Assembly (NCBI GenBank): GCA_030015575.1
Contig: CM057339.1
Location: 698,008,761 to 698,072,760 of the forward strand
DNA length: 64,000 nucleotides
Origin: Agapanthus africanus
Taxonomy: Eukaryota > Streptophyta > Magnoliopsida > Asparagales > Amaryllidaceae
Reading direction: 5' to 3'
Part shown: piece after piece, positions 1 through 11,234 of the stretch
Layout of the letters: each line of letters opens with the position of its first letter
Position numbering within the stretch: position 1 is the stretch's first letter
Program-made: the position numbers and the translations under genes
Notes under the pieces: generated by a model
Database searches by the model: none
Seen by the model: only the letters and a program-made list of their open reading frames with translations
Told to the model about the DNA's origin: nothing

Positions 1-441
1 GGGTCTATCCTAGGAGCAAAAACAGTAAAAGAAATAATATACAATGGCGGCTACAACCTCATCCCGGATGTGCGGCCATGAAATAATATTACATCAAATT
101 ACAAATATTACATAGAATGAAAAATGAAAACCCTCATCTCATACCCCCGACCATTCATCACGACAATCCAACGAGTTCATATCCACAAACCAATAGAAAC
201 ATCACAGAAATGTGCAACTCCCAACTAACTGATATATAGCAATTAATGGAAGTTTAAAAACACATTTAACAGAACAAGAAACATCAAACAATAATAAACT
301 ACGACTTCGAAACACCCGCCAAATGCCACAGTGAATAATTTTCAGCAAGGTCAAAACTGGCAAAAATAAACAACACCTGAAGCCCAAGATTTAAGCCAAA
401 AAGCCAACTACAAAAATTGAACCATTTCCTCCCTGGTAAAT

Positions 442-478
442 CCGGCCTGGCCGGAATTATGGCTCATGTGGCCGGCCA
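442..478 (-). other. GC palindrome pair in the E1 leader
   Basis: Two perfect palindromes, CCGGCCTGGCCGG (442-454) and TGGCCGGCCA (469-478), lie about 200-240 bases downstream of the primer-binding site on the minus strand. E3, E7 and E10 carry a different palindrome at the same distance. The position fits a dimerisation-initiation palindrome as proposed for BARE elements; the role is inferred. Confidence 0.5.
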
Positions 479-670
479 CCCCTTTGAGAAAATGTTCCAA
501 TTTTGTCTCGTGGCCTTTTTACTGTTCAAAGATGACTCTGTACATGTTTAAATATTTTTCAGAGTTCATTAAAAATCGACAGAAACTCAGATTTTGGGCA
601 TCGATGTTTTGGGTCGTTTTGTTTTCGTAGTTTATCTAGTTGTTTGAACTGTTAGTTTTATGTTTAGCTA

Positions 671-684
671 GGCTCTGATACCAC
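671..684 (-). other. Primer-binding site of E1 (initiator Met tRNA)
   Basis: Minus-strand GTGGTATCAGAGCC immediately follows the LTR end. TGGTATCAGAGC is complementary to the 3' end of plant initiator Met tRNA, the usual primer of copia and many gypsy elements. It fixes the LTR boundary and the element's orientation. Confidence 0.9.
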
Positions 685-2732
685 TGTAAGTCTATGTTAT
701 CCACCCCGGTGCTTAACGGGGAGGCGGAATAGGTAAAAATCGAATTTTTCTTAAAGGAAGCATAGACTAACCATGAAGGATCTTTGCTAAACAAAATCTA
801 ACAAACTAATATGGATTTTTAACTACTAGGTTAAGAAATTATACCTAAAACTTGAACTCCTTCTCTTCTTGTTGTGGTCCTCTTTGTTGCGAGCTTCTTG
901 GAGTGGTGTAGATGGCTCCTCCTCACCGTCTTCTCTAGGTCAATGAATGATCCACCCGAAGGCCTCTACCTTGAGCTCCTACCTCAACAATGAAGTAACT
1001 AGAGTGCTTGGCTTGCTAGACTAAGAACCCTAGAGTGAGTGGAGAAGTATTTTGGTGGTTTAGTCTCAAAAGCTTTTGATTTTCAACACATGAAAGATTA
1101 AAGCTTTGAGAGAGGAAGATGGAGAGCAAACCATGAGAGAGAAAGATAATGAGAGAATGAGAGAAAAAAGCTCTCATATGAGAAATATATGATAATAATA
1201 ATAATAATTAAGAAAATTGTGATGGTGAGTTGATTTGACCATTATCATTTCATAATTAATGCTAAGAATGCTTCAAAAAATATCTCATGCTCAACAAAAG
1301 AAAATATCTAAGTCAATGTGAGTCAACAAGTCAAATGGTCAATCCAACTCTAACCATGATACAATTATCCTTAATTAAAACTATTAATCATATTCCTCCT
1401 TCTCATTATGGTTTTGATCAAGTCAATGGTCAAAACCCTAATGAGGTGTCTCCCTCTCCGGCCCTATCAACTGTACATACATACCCGCATCCGTGTTCCA
1501 TAAAAACACGAATACAATGGGACTAGACCAATCCCAAAACAAATACTAGGATCTGGCTTAAACCAAAGCCCACCAGTATCAACTGCCCAAACACCAAACG
1601 CGCACAAGTACGCATATGTGAACGAACCCTGTTGTAAAACCATACGACTTCTATCTCGTTTTGCCCAAAGGTGAACAACCCTCTGTGTGGGACTCTAAAG
1701 ACTCGACACTACGCTGGAAGTGGGTTTAACCACAGGCCGCAAGCGGTACTAGCTGTACGTAACGGTCCCCAGGTAGATGCCGATAAGAAGACCGATGAGG
1801 TGAACCTATCCGAACTCCTACTGAGCCTGAATATGACAATCTCCGTACAGTTCGGTCTGTTCGTCTAAGAGCATCGCATGTCGGGCCTAGGGGGGCGGTA
1901 AATGTTAGACCCCTAATAGCGGTACAAGTCGTGTCGGAGTGTAGCCCAGAACACCCTGAGAAACTACTGTAAACACTACCAGTAAATCTCGCTTGCCCTG
2001 GCCAGGGACTTTGTGCAATGGCTCTCCTAAACACAGCGCGATATCAACCCCCAATACCGGGAGAAACGAATCCTGTCTAACCGTCAATGCCTCCAAGTGC
2101 TTCGGGACTGCACCCAACTACTGCCTGTTTACACGACTCAATAGAGCCGTGGTAGGGTAGTAATCTAAGAGCAGTGGGAACACACTTGAGGCGAAGTGGC
2201 AGTGCCAAGTCAACGGAATAAGCTGTACTCATGTCACCTGGGAACTGTTATCTGACGATAGGTATAGTACCAACCAAGAGTTCCCGACGAGTCCTGTCCA
2301 GTGTACTCATAACCTAATGAGTACCTGCATACTATCTCCAGTATGACGTACTGATGGCTGTGGGACAGACTATCTCCCCAGCTGGGACGAGAAGCGCACA
2401 CACCAGTCTACTCCGGAGTATCGATGCCCTGTCTCGATAATCCTACGACTGGGGTCCTGTATAAGGATGTGCTTGTAGACTACCCAACCCCCACAAGTGT
2501 GACTGCCATCACAACGCTGGTAGTCAAGCAAAGATCCTAAGGGCTCTACCAATATGCATTAGCCATATATCAAAAGAAACATATACACATATTAAGATAG
2601 ATACAAACCAAGTAGCATACTACCATATTGAGCAAGACTGTTATAAATCTGTGTATATATCCCAAGCTTCCAAAATGTAATATACAAACTAGTACTATAC
2701 AATAATGTCCTCTAGGGCATATCACACTAACA
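685..2732 (-). repeat. 5' LTR of E1 (family B, about 2.05 kb)
   Basis: The minus-strand sequence starts TGTTAGTG at 2732 and ends CTTACA at 685, directly followed by a Met-tRNA primer-binding site. It matches the E10 LTR (54980-57123) along most of its length. It contains blocks shared by all copia LTR families in this window: the 'gagacagggcatcgatac' block, the hairpin at 2132-2151 and the 'ctctcccggtattgggggt' block. A short ATA/TAA microsatellite lies near 1193-1208. Confidence 0.88.
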
Positions 2733-3335
2733 ACATCAACCCTCAATACCGGGAGAGACGAAACCCCTCCTATCGCTCATTGCCTCCATACGAATCGGGA
2801 CTGTACCCAAAATCCACCTGTTTGCACGACTCCTCTTGAGCGTGGTAGGGAGGAAATCAAAGCACAGTGGGAGCCGCACAAGACTCTATGACGATCTCGG
2901 GTCTACAGACTGACCTGTACTAGTGTCACCAGAGGACTGCTATCTGACGATAGGTATACTACCACATAGGAGTCCTCGGCGAGTCCTGTTCAGTGTACCC
3001 AGTCTTCACTGAGCACCCATATACCATCTTTGATGTCAAACACCAATGGATGTGGGATCATCCATCACCCATCATATGGGTCAAGAAGCGTATACGCTAG
3101 TCTACTCTGGAATATCGATGCCCTGTCTCGATATTCTCTCGACTAGGAACAATTGAAGGATGTACTTGTGAACTACCCTGGCCCCACTAGTATGATCTAC
3201 ATCATAGTCCTGGTAGTCAAGTACATATCCTAAGGGCTTTATCAACACGTGAGAGTAAGACAGTATCACAATACAAGTCTACATGTTAAGATAAAGGTAA
3301 CCAGATAGCATACTATCATGTCGAGCAAGAAAGTT

Positions 3336-3369
<34 letters not shown>

Positions 3370-3436
3370 CCAAGCATCCACTATAATATACATCATATGT
3401 ACAATAATGTCCTCTAGGGCATACACATAACTAATA
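2733..3436 (-). repeat. 3' LTR of E2 (family A), cut by the E1 insertion
   Basis: About 700 bases match the first third of the E3 3' LTR (16719 onward) in reverse. It follows the polypurine tract at 3437-3452 and carries the conserved LTR hairpin at 2825-2844. The rest of the LTR should lie on the far side of E1, outside the window. A (TG)n microsatellite of about 14 units lies at 3339-3367; the LTR fragment at 7581-8113 lacks it, so it is recent or variable. Confidence 0.85.
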
Positions 3437-3452
3437 ATCTCTCACTTGCACT
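3437..3452 (-). other. Polypurine tract of E2
   Basis: Minus-strand GTGCAAGTGAGAGATT lies next to the 3' LTR. It is near-identical to the tracts of E3 (ending 16718) and E10 (ending 62962), and typical of Angela elements, where it primes second-strand synthesis. Confidence 0.8.
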
Positions 3453-3473
3453 AAGGCCATGTGTTGTAGTATC

Positions 3474-6400
3474 TCATACCAACATCCCAAAGAGTCTCTG
3501 AAATTGCGTCTGAGGGAGGGCCTTCATGAGTGGATCCGCTACGTTGTCCTTCGTGTCAACTCTCCTGACCTCGATCTCCCGGCGATCTACTATCTCCCGG
3601 ATCAGGTGATTTTGTCTTAGAATATATTTGGATCTCTGATGGGACCTGGGTTCCTTGGCCAAAGCCATCGCTCCATTGTTATCACAATACACGGGTATTG
3701 GATGATTAATGGATGGAACCGCACCAAGCTCCGTAATGAACTTCTTCATCCAGACAGCTTCTTTGACAGCATCGTTGGCAGCGATGTATTCAGCCTCCAT
3801 CGTCGAGTTTGCAACGGTGTCTTGCTTGGAACTCTTCCAACACATCGCCCCTTCGTTGAGGGTAAAGACAAAACCCGAGACCGATTTACTGTCGTCCTTA
3901 TCACTTTAGAAGCTCGAGTCGGTAAAGGACTCCACTTGAAGTTCACCGTTACCGTACACTAAGAATATCTCCTTAGTCCTTCTCAGGTACTTGAGAATGT
4001 TCTTAATAGCTGTCCAGTGATTCTCTCCTGGATCTGCTTGATACCTACTTACTACACTTAGTGAGTACGCTACATCGGGTCTGGTACATAACATCGCATA
4101 CATAATAGAGCCTACTGCCGAAGCATAGGGTATCCCTTGCATGCGAGTTCTCTCCAAATCAGTCTTGGGAGATATCTTTTTGGAGAGAGTGAGTCCAGAG
4201 ATCATGGGTACATTCCCACGCTTAGACTCTTCCATACTAAACCTCTTTAGTATGGTGTCTATGTACCTGGATTGGGACAATCCCAGTATCCTCTTACATC
4301 TATCTTTATAGATCTTGATCCCTAAGATGTAGGAGGCATCATCTAGATCTTTCATTGAGAATCTCTGTGATAAGAAGAGCTTGACCGAGTGCAGCATAGG
4401 GACATCATTTCCTATCAAGAGTATGTCATCTTCGTACAATACGAGGAAGACGACCTTACTCTCTGCAACCTTCTTGTATATACAAGGTTCATCTATATTT
4501 TTGATGAAGTCAAACTCTTTGACTACCTCATCAAAACAGATGTTCCAACTCCGCAATGCCTGCTTTAACCCGTAGATGGATTTAAGCATCTTGCACATCT
4601 TTCCGCTGCTCCCACTGTCTATGAAGCCCTCCGGCTGAGTCATGTATACGCTCTCTTCTAAATCACCATTTAGAAAGGCGGTCTTAACATCCATTTGCCA
4701 GATTTCGTAGTCATAGTATGCAGCGATGGCAAGTAGGATCCGGATGGACTTAAGCATAGCCACTGGAGAAAAGGTTTTATCATAATCCACACCTGGTCGT
4801 TGATGAAAACCTTTTGCAACAAGTCTAGCTTTGAAAGTCTCAACTTTTTCATCTACTCCAAGTTTCTTCTTAAAGATCCATTTGCTCCCAATGGGTTTTA
4901 GCCCTTCAGGAGCAACTTCCAAAGTCCATACTTTGTTGGTGTACATGGATTCCATCTCAGATTGCATTGCATCCAGCCATTTCACAGAGTCCCCACTCGT
5001 GATGGCCTGCTCGAAGCTAGTTGGGTCATCATCTTCCATGATGCAATCCTCGCTCCCACCATCAACGAGAAAACCGTAGTATCTCTCAGGTGGATGAGGA
5101 ACCCTACTAGATTTGCGGAGAGGCTGGGGTTCGTTGGGAACTACTGAATCCTCTGGTTCCACTAAATTTTCAGTTGTAGTTTGTTCTGCTGGAGCTTCTT
5201 CCAGCTCTACCTATTCGCCGCTAATTTCTTTTGCAAGAAATTCCTTTTCTAAAAAGGTGGCATGTTGAGCAACAAACACCTTTTGTTGTTCACTGTGGTA
5301 GAATAGATATCCATTTGAATGTTTAGGATATCCAACAAACTTACAAAGAACTAATCGTGTCTCGAGTTTGTCCAGATTTTTCTTTTTGACATAAACCGGA
5401 CAACCCCATATCTAAATTCGTTTAAGACAGGTCTCTTCCCACTCCATATCTCATATGGTGTGGTAGGTACAGATTTTTGATGGAACTTGATTCAATAGGT
5501 ATGCGGCTGCTTCAAGCGCATAACCCTAAAAGGAAATAGGTAACTCAGCGGTACTCATCATAGAGCGCACCATATCCAATAAGGTGCGATTCCTCCGCTC
5601 TGATACACCGTTGTGCTGTGGTGTATACGGAGGAGTAAGCTGAGAGAGAATCCCATTCTCTTTAGATAGTCCAGGAACTCTGTGCTCAAGTATTCACCTC
5701 CTCGGTCAGATCGAAGGATTTTAATACTTTTACCCGTTTGGTTTTCGACTTCGGATTTATATTCTTTGAATTTCTCAAAAGCTTCAGACTTGTGTTTCAA
5801 CAGGAACACATGACCGAATCTTGAGAGGTCGTCAGTGAATGTAATGAAGTACGAGGAACCATTCCTGACATGCATAGACATGAGACCGCATACATCACTA
5901 TGTATTAGTCCCAAAAGTTCAGTAGTTCTTTCTATGTGTCCTGTAAACGGAGTTTTGGTCATCTTGCCTTTGAGACATGACTGGCAAGTATCAGAAGATG
6001 AAAATTCGAACGGATTCAAATATCCATCTTTATGCAACTTAGTTAGTCGTGTCGCATTGATATGACCTAGTCTACAATGCCACAAGAAGAATTCGTTCAT
6101 TTCTGTACTCTTCCTCTTGTGTGTGTTTTGTACGTTAAGAACTGTGTTTTAATTTAGAACGTACAATCCGTTACATAACGCACCAAACCCAATCAGCACT
6201 TGATTTAGGTAAATGTTCATAACATTATTCTCTACTATAAAGTTATGTCCTTCTTTATCTAATAAAGAGATTGATATTAAATTGCATATCATAGAGGGTA
6301 CGTAGTAACAATCATTCAGGATCAATGTATTTCCTGTTGGTAATACAAGATGATATTCACCAACTGCTTTGGCTGCAACATTTGCACCATTCCCTACTTT

Positions 6401-6710
6401 TAGGGAATGATCACCTCTTCCCAGTTATCTACCTTTCCTTAGCCCATGCAACATATTGTATATGTGGGATCCCGATTCGGTATCTAATACTCAGGACATA
6501 GAGTGTACTGAGAAACAGTTCTCTGTAACTAGCACACCCGAAGAAGATGTATCAACATTCTTATTCTTCGTTTGGGCGGCGTGGGAATCCGGATATGTTC
6601 CTATCTCCTGCTCGGACTTATAACACTTATAAGTTGGAGCGGGAGCAACCTTCCCCTGCTCAGTATAACAAGAGGGTTTGGTCAAAACATCCATATTATT
6701 ATCTTGATTA
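3474..6710 (-). pseudogene. E2 gag-pol remains (protease, integrase, reverse transcriptase, RNase H)
   Basis: Fossil Ty1/copia polyprotein. Visible family signatures: the GAG-pre-integrase pattern HCRLGHINATRL; an integrase core with SDVCG and DRGGEY; reverse transcriptase with KWIFKKK, TAFLNGDLEE and IYGLKQA; and RNase H with KSSKQ and MEAEYIAA. The domain order protease, integrase, RT, RNase H is that of copia rather than gypsy. The reading frame is broken in at least five places and no product is expected. Best relatives in this window are E3 and then E10. Confidence 0.85.
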
Positions 6711-7149
6711 AGGCGTGATATTGGTTGCTGCCTCGAGAAAGATAGAAGGAAACACGTTAGCGTGCGCTCTTTGCAAGATTAGATTGGTTATTATCTTATC
6801 TAATCAGGACGTCTCCCACTGTTTTTATCAAATCTTCCTTCAAACCGTAAAAGGTAAGACTAGCCGGGATTAATTACACTTTACAAGTTCGCCAATCTTT
6901 CAGCCAGGCCAGTGTTGGTACTTTGAAGGAGGTTCTCCGTGCTTTAGCACAGACCTAATTAGAATAAACCTCGTTTTCCCAGGGGTGTGACCCCGTTAAC
7001 ACCTTTCTAGACACCTACTTGATTGGCTAATTGTTATGTGTAAAACTCTCCCAGGAGTAACTCTTACTCGCAGTGGGTATTGGGATCCAACTATCTCATA
7101 GAAGGTATGCAATCTCATTGCAAATTTCAACACTTGAAATTCCCGATAA

Positions 7150-7400
7150 TTCTTTTACCCCTAGCACGCTATGACTTTGACAGAGATCAACAAATCATAG
7201 TGCAACAGTCAAGTTCAACCTGTCATTTCTGATTGAATCAAACCCACCCGTACTACCCTTGACAGAGCTCAACAAGGTCGTACGACTACTCTAATCTAAT
7301 CGCATCACATGCTTTACAGATAAGCACTAATCAGCTACCGCACACTACGCCTTGACAGAGGTCAACAAACGCAACACGAATACTAAATAGTACCTATCTG
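7150..7400 (-). other. Three-hairpin array in the E2 leader
   Basis: Three inner stems of the form TTGAC-N4-GTCAA (or close) lie at 7362-7375, 7259-7272 and 7176-7189 (plus-strand positions). Each is enclosed by further pairing arms, e.g. CTATGA with TCATAG in the last. Starts are 103 and 83 bases apart. The same array, with different loops and arms, occurs in E3 and E10. Function is unknown; it lies between the primer-binding site and gag. Confidence 0.6.
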
Positions 7401-7580
7401 AAATGACGGAGGGCTACGTAGGTTTTTAGAAAAACCATGAGCGTAATGAACTTGATATCGTTGTAGAATCGAGTGATTTTGAAAAGGAGTGTTTTTGAGG
7501 CTTTTACTAGTTCCGCTAAAGAGGTCACTCCCGGTGAAGGGATCTCGGCTCTTTCCTTATCGAATAAGGTGCTGGATATT

Positions 7581-8113
7581 TTATGACGATCTCGGGTCTA
7601 CAGACTAACCTGTACCAGTGTCACCAGAGGACTGCTATTTGACGATAGGTATACTACCATATAGGAGTCCTCGGCGAGTCCTGTTCAGTGTACCCAGTCT
7701 CCACTTAGCACCCGTATACCATCTCTGATGTCAAACACCAATGGATGTGGGATCATCCATCGCCCATCATATGGGTCAAGAAGCATATATGCTAGTCTAC
7801 TCTGAAATATCGATGCCCTGTCTCGATATTATCTCGACTAGGAACAATTGAAGGATGTACTTGTGAACTACCCTGGCCCTACTAGTATGATCTACATCAT
7901 AGTCCTGGTAGTCAAGTACATATCCTAAGGGCTTTATCAACACGTGAGAGCAAGACAGTATCACAATACAAGTCTACATGTTAAGATAAAGGTAACCAGA
8001 TAGCATACTATCATGTCAAGCAAGAAAGTCCTCTCTGTATATATATCCAAGCATCCACTATAATATACATCATATGTACAATAATGGCCTCTGGGGCATA
8101 CACATAACTAACA
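7581..8113 (-). repeat. 5' LTR of E2, partial
   Basis: About 530 bases are a direct copy of 2889-3436, beginning TGTTAGTTATG at 8113 on the minus strand. Only the head of the LTR is present; the sequence to its left is E2 leader. The primer-binding site is not seen. Confidence 0.8.
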
Positions 8114-8876
8114 ATACATGCAGTAAAGATGTATGAGAATTATACCATGCTACATATAATGTTTAGGTTTAAATTCTTAAGTAATTCAAAAATGTGGAAA
8201 TGAGTCATGGTGGAAGCTTCATGAAGTTTGTTGATAATCATTGACAAAGTCCACCCTTTTTGTTTTGCTTAAGATATTTTCTAACCCAACCATGACACAT
8301 AGCCATGGTTAACTCTCTACATGGGTTAGGTTTTGACATATACTAACCCATGGTTGCATTTCTAAGCTAATCTCATTCATTCATCTTCTTCTTCCTCATC
8401 TCAATTTTGCTCTCTAGATTTTGAGATCAAGAAGAAAAATAGTGAGAAATTAAATACTAAAGTGAGCTAAATTCCTACTTCGTCATCCTCTTCTATATTA
8501 TCCATATAGATTAGTGTGTTAGCTTCACTAATTCCGTGTTAGTGAAGAGTGAGCTTGAGTCTATGTTTCCTCGACGTAGATCATCACAGACTTTGAAAAC
8601 TTCAAGAAAGGATGCATCATACATCTTGTGGAGCCTCTCAGGACTTCGGGAGCTCATGGATCGCAGCGAAGGGACCACTACTCGGAGCTTATGAAGCGAA
8701 GGAATGGACTACAAAGGTTGTAATCCCTATCACTTAGATGTAAAGTTGTTTACATGCAAAGTTAACCCTAATTCTCTAGTTCGATTACTTGGTTGGTTTA
8801 TTTAGCACCCCAAAATTATAATATAGCATGTTTGATACTTGCCAAAACCTTACTAAGGTGCTAAGCTAACCTTACA
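8114..8876 (+). repeat. 5' LTR of E3, 3' part only
   Basis: Matches 18123-18885 with about 5% difference by eye and ends CTTACA just before the primer-binding site. The left part was separated by the insertion of E2 and is not in the window. Confidence 0.87.
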
Positions 8877-8889
8877 GTGGTATCAGAGC
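8877..8889 (+). other. Primer-binding site of E3
   Basis: GTGGTATCAGAGC follows the LTR end directly and is complementary to plant initiator Met tRNA. Confidence 0.9.
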
Positions 8890-9077
8890 CAAGCTAGAGC
8901 ATTAGGCGTTGTCTATACGAAGTTAGAATTCCGATCGAACTCCGAATAGCCGAAATGGACCACCTCTCTGGAAATTTTTCAAAAAAATGGATTTTTCCAT
9001 ATTAAAAATATTCAGAAAATCATGCAGGGAATTCTATAGACACACCTGAAGAACGAAACCCTAAATCGTCCAAGTGA

Positions 9078-9091
9078 CCGCGGATCCGCGG
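9078..9091. other. 14-base palindrome in the E3 leader
   Basis: CCGCGGATCCGCGG is a perfect palindrome 201 bases after the start of the primer-binding site, with outer pairing arms AAGTG and CACTT. The identical palindrome is in E7 (54083-54096) and E10 (57333-57346). Candidate RNA dimerisation signal (inference). Confidence 0.6.
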
Positions 9092-9951
9092 CGCCACTTG
9101 AGAGGCTTGGGTCGGGCCTTCAGCTGTACGTCCGTAGGTGATGTAAGATATTTCTGGTTAACTTTAACTGTGCTCAAGTGTTGAGCTCTCTGGGAAATTT
9201 TGGGTGTTTGTTGATTCAATCGGAAAGTTTAACACCGTCTAGCTTTTTCTGTTATATGATACAATATGTGGAATTCATATAGTTAGGCATGAAATCCATA
9301 ATATGTGATATTTCGGGTCTATGATGTCTAAGGTGATTGTGGATTCCAAATGTTGTAGTTTTACATTTTCTTTTCTGCGACCGTAAGTGTAATATATGGT
9401 GTATTGCCGATTTCGTTGCTATACATCAATGACAATTGGGATACACATATTTACTTACGTTGATGACATGTGATGTTATGTATTGCTGTGATATGTTATA
9501 TTGGATCGTCGTGATTAAAATAGCCGGGGGTTTTATGAAAGATGGGAGTTTTTATTTTCATTCATGTAAAATTCATTGTATGTAATATTCTTTTATTGGG
9601 GCACTTCTGGGTTGAGAATGTTGTCACCATTGTTGTATATTATTTACTTTTCCACATTAGAATAGACCCAAGGCGGGGAGCACAAGTAACCGGGTTCTAG
9701 AGTCTAGTAGGAGACCAACTCGAGGAGTCGAGTCTGGGTCTCCTAACTCTAGAATTGGTAGGGTTTCTTGCCGCTCTCGTAGGGGTCTAGGGATGTGGGT
9801 TTGGCTATTCATCACGACCGTGGAATTCATGTTTTTACTGGCTTAAATAAAACACGGAATTCCTACTATATCCAATATTTCATATCTGATTCTTCAGCTG
9901 CTGATATTCTGTGATGTGATCATTTATATGCGTGAGATGAATGCTTATACT

Positions 9952-9985
<34 letters not shown>

Positions 9986-10110
9986 AATATTATTTCTTTC
10001 GTTTTCTTCTGTGATGCTTAGGAAGCATAATTGATGGGATTTCATTAATGAGATTAATGAAAGATAAAGAAACTTAAAAGATATTGTAGAATCAAATTTT
10101 CAAAAAGGGT

Positions 10111-10380
10111 AGCTCTAGTTTTTGCTTTGCATAGCGGTATTCCTTGTAGAATATCCAGCACCTTATTCGATAAGGAAAGAGCCGAGATCCCTTCACCGAG
10201 AGTGACCTCTTTAGCGAAACTAGCAGATGCTACAACTCACTCGGTTTTGTTTTTGATTGCTTTTGTAGTTCTTGCTTTGCATAGCGGTATTCCTTGTAGA
10301 ATATCCAGCACCTTATTCGATAAGGAAAGAGCCAAGATCCATTCACCGGGAGTGACCTCTTTGGAGAAACTAGTAAAAGC
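10111..10380 (+). repeat. 150-base tandem duplication in the E3 leader
   Basis: The block beginning gctttgcatagcggtat occurs at 10124 and again at 10274, exactly 150 bases apart, with only a few differences over about 100 bases. E2 has a single copy in reverse near 7480-7580. Recent local duplication in E3 after the two separated. Confidence 0.8.
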
Positions 10381-10499
10381 CTAAAAAACACTCCTTTTTC
10401 AAAATCACTTGTTTCTACAACGATATCAAGTTCATTACGCTCATGGTTTTCATAAAAACCTGCGTAACCCTCCATCATTTTAGATAGGTAATATTTAGT

Positions 10500-10725
10500 A
10501 TTCGTGCTACGGTAGTTTGGCCTGCGTCAAAGCGTAGTGTACGGTAGCTGATTATTACTTATCTGTAGCATAAGATGCGATTGGATTAGGGTATTCGTAC
10601 GGCGTTGTTTGGCCTGCGTCAAGGGTCGTACGGGTGGTTTTGATTCAATCAGGAAATGCACGGGTTGAACTTGACTAGCGGACTATGGGTTGTTTGGCCT
10701 GCATCAAGGTCATAGGACGCTAGGG
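10500..10725 (+). other. Three-hairpin array in the E3 leader
   Basis: Inner stems TTGGC-CTGC-GTCAA lie at 10517-10530 and 10609-10622, and TTGGC-CTGC-ATCAA at 10694-10707; starts are 92 and 85 bases apart. Outer arms pair separately: CTACG with CGTAG, CGTACG with CGTACG, CTATG with CATAG. Compared with E10 the arms differ on both sides at once. A matched change of that kind points to selected pairing. Confidence 0.65.
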
Positions 10726-11234
10726 GTAAAATATATTATCAGGAATTTCAAGTGTTGAAATTTGCAATGAGATTGCATACCTTCTATGAGATAGTTGGAT
10801 CCCGATATCCGCTGCGAGCAATAGTTTCTCCTGAGAGAGTTTTGCACTTTACAATTATCCAACCCATTAGGTGTCTAGAAAGGTGTTAATGGGGCTACCC
10901 CCAAGGGAAAACGAGGTTTATCTTAATTAGGTCCGTGCGAAAGTACGGGGAATCTCCCTTAAAGTACCGGCACCGGCCTGGCTGAACGGTTAGCAAAGTT
11001 GTAGACTGTAATTAATCCTGACTAGTCTTTCCTTTTTTAAGGGTTTTTTTGAAGGAAGATTTGATCAAAACAGTGGGAGCCATCCTGATTAGATTAGAAA
11101 ATAACCAATCTAATTTTGCAAGAGCATACGCTAAAGTGTTTCCTTCTCTCTCTCTCTCTCTCCAGGTAGCGACCATGTCAGGCCTTAATCAAGATAATAA
11201 TATGGATGTATTGACCGAACCCGCTTGTTATACT

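Larger units (their letters stand above)
1..2732 (-). mobile_element. E1: 5' end of an Angela-like Ty1/copia retrotransposon (LTR family B)
   Basis: Read on the minus strand this is a 5' LTR (685-2732), a primer-binding site (671-684) and the first ~670 bases of an untranslated leader; gag and pol would lie beyond position 1. The leader matches that of E10 (about 57124-57840) in order, including the stretch around bases 1-80. The LTR head resembles the Angela/BARE start. The element begins exactly where the family-A LTR of E2 breaks off (2732/2733), so E1 inserted into E2 and is the younger of the two. The 5-bp target copy on this side would be 2733-2737 (acatc); its partner is outside the window. 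No coding sequence is visible, so whether the element is whole cannot be judged. Confidence 0.85.
2733..8113 (-). mobile_element. E2: Angela-like Ty1/copia retrotransposon, family A, broken
   Basis: On the minus strand the order is: partial 5' LTR (about 7581-8113), leader with three hairpins (about 7150-7400), remains of gag and protease (about 6300-6710), integrase (about 5560-6250), reverse transcriptase (about 4000-5160), RNase H (about 3480-4000), polypurine tract (3437-3452) and 3' LTR (2733-3436). The proteins are close to those of E3, roughly nine residues in ten in the reverse transcriptase. The coding region is broken in several places (at least five) and the LTRs are incomplete, so this is a fossil. 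It sits inside the 5' LTR of E3: sequence right of 8113 continues as that LTR. Possible target site: 8114-8118 (ataca). Confidence 0.85.
8890..11048 (+). other. E3 leader (untranslated, about 2.2 kb)
   Basis: No coding sequence is seen. The leader holds the palindrome at 9078-9091, an AT microsatellite near 9951-9985, a 150-base tandem duplication (10111-10380), the three-hairpin array (10500-10725) and a GNRA-type hairpin (10933-10948). A CT-rich run (about 11147-11162) lies just downstream, within the gag start. The same modules occur in the same order in E10 (57137-59170) and partly in E2, so the leader is conserved although untranslated. Confidence 0.7.

Noticed and set aside
1780-1860. 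Possible hammerhead ribozyme ('accgatgag' near 1791) as in retrozymes
   Set aside because: The CTGATGA core and the GAAA partner with flanking stems are not present together.
3339-3367. (TG)n run as a regulatory Z-DNA element
   Set aside because: A simple microsatellite inside a dead LTR, absent from the sister fragment; no support for a role.
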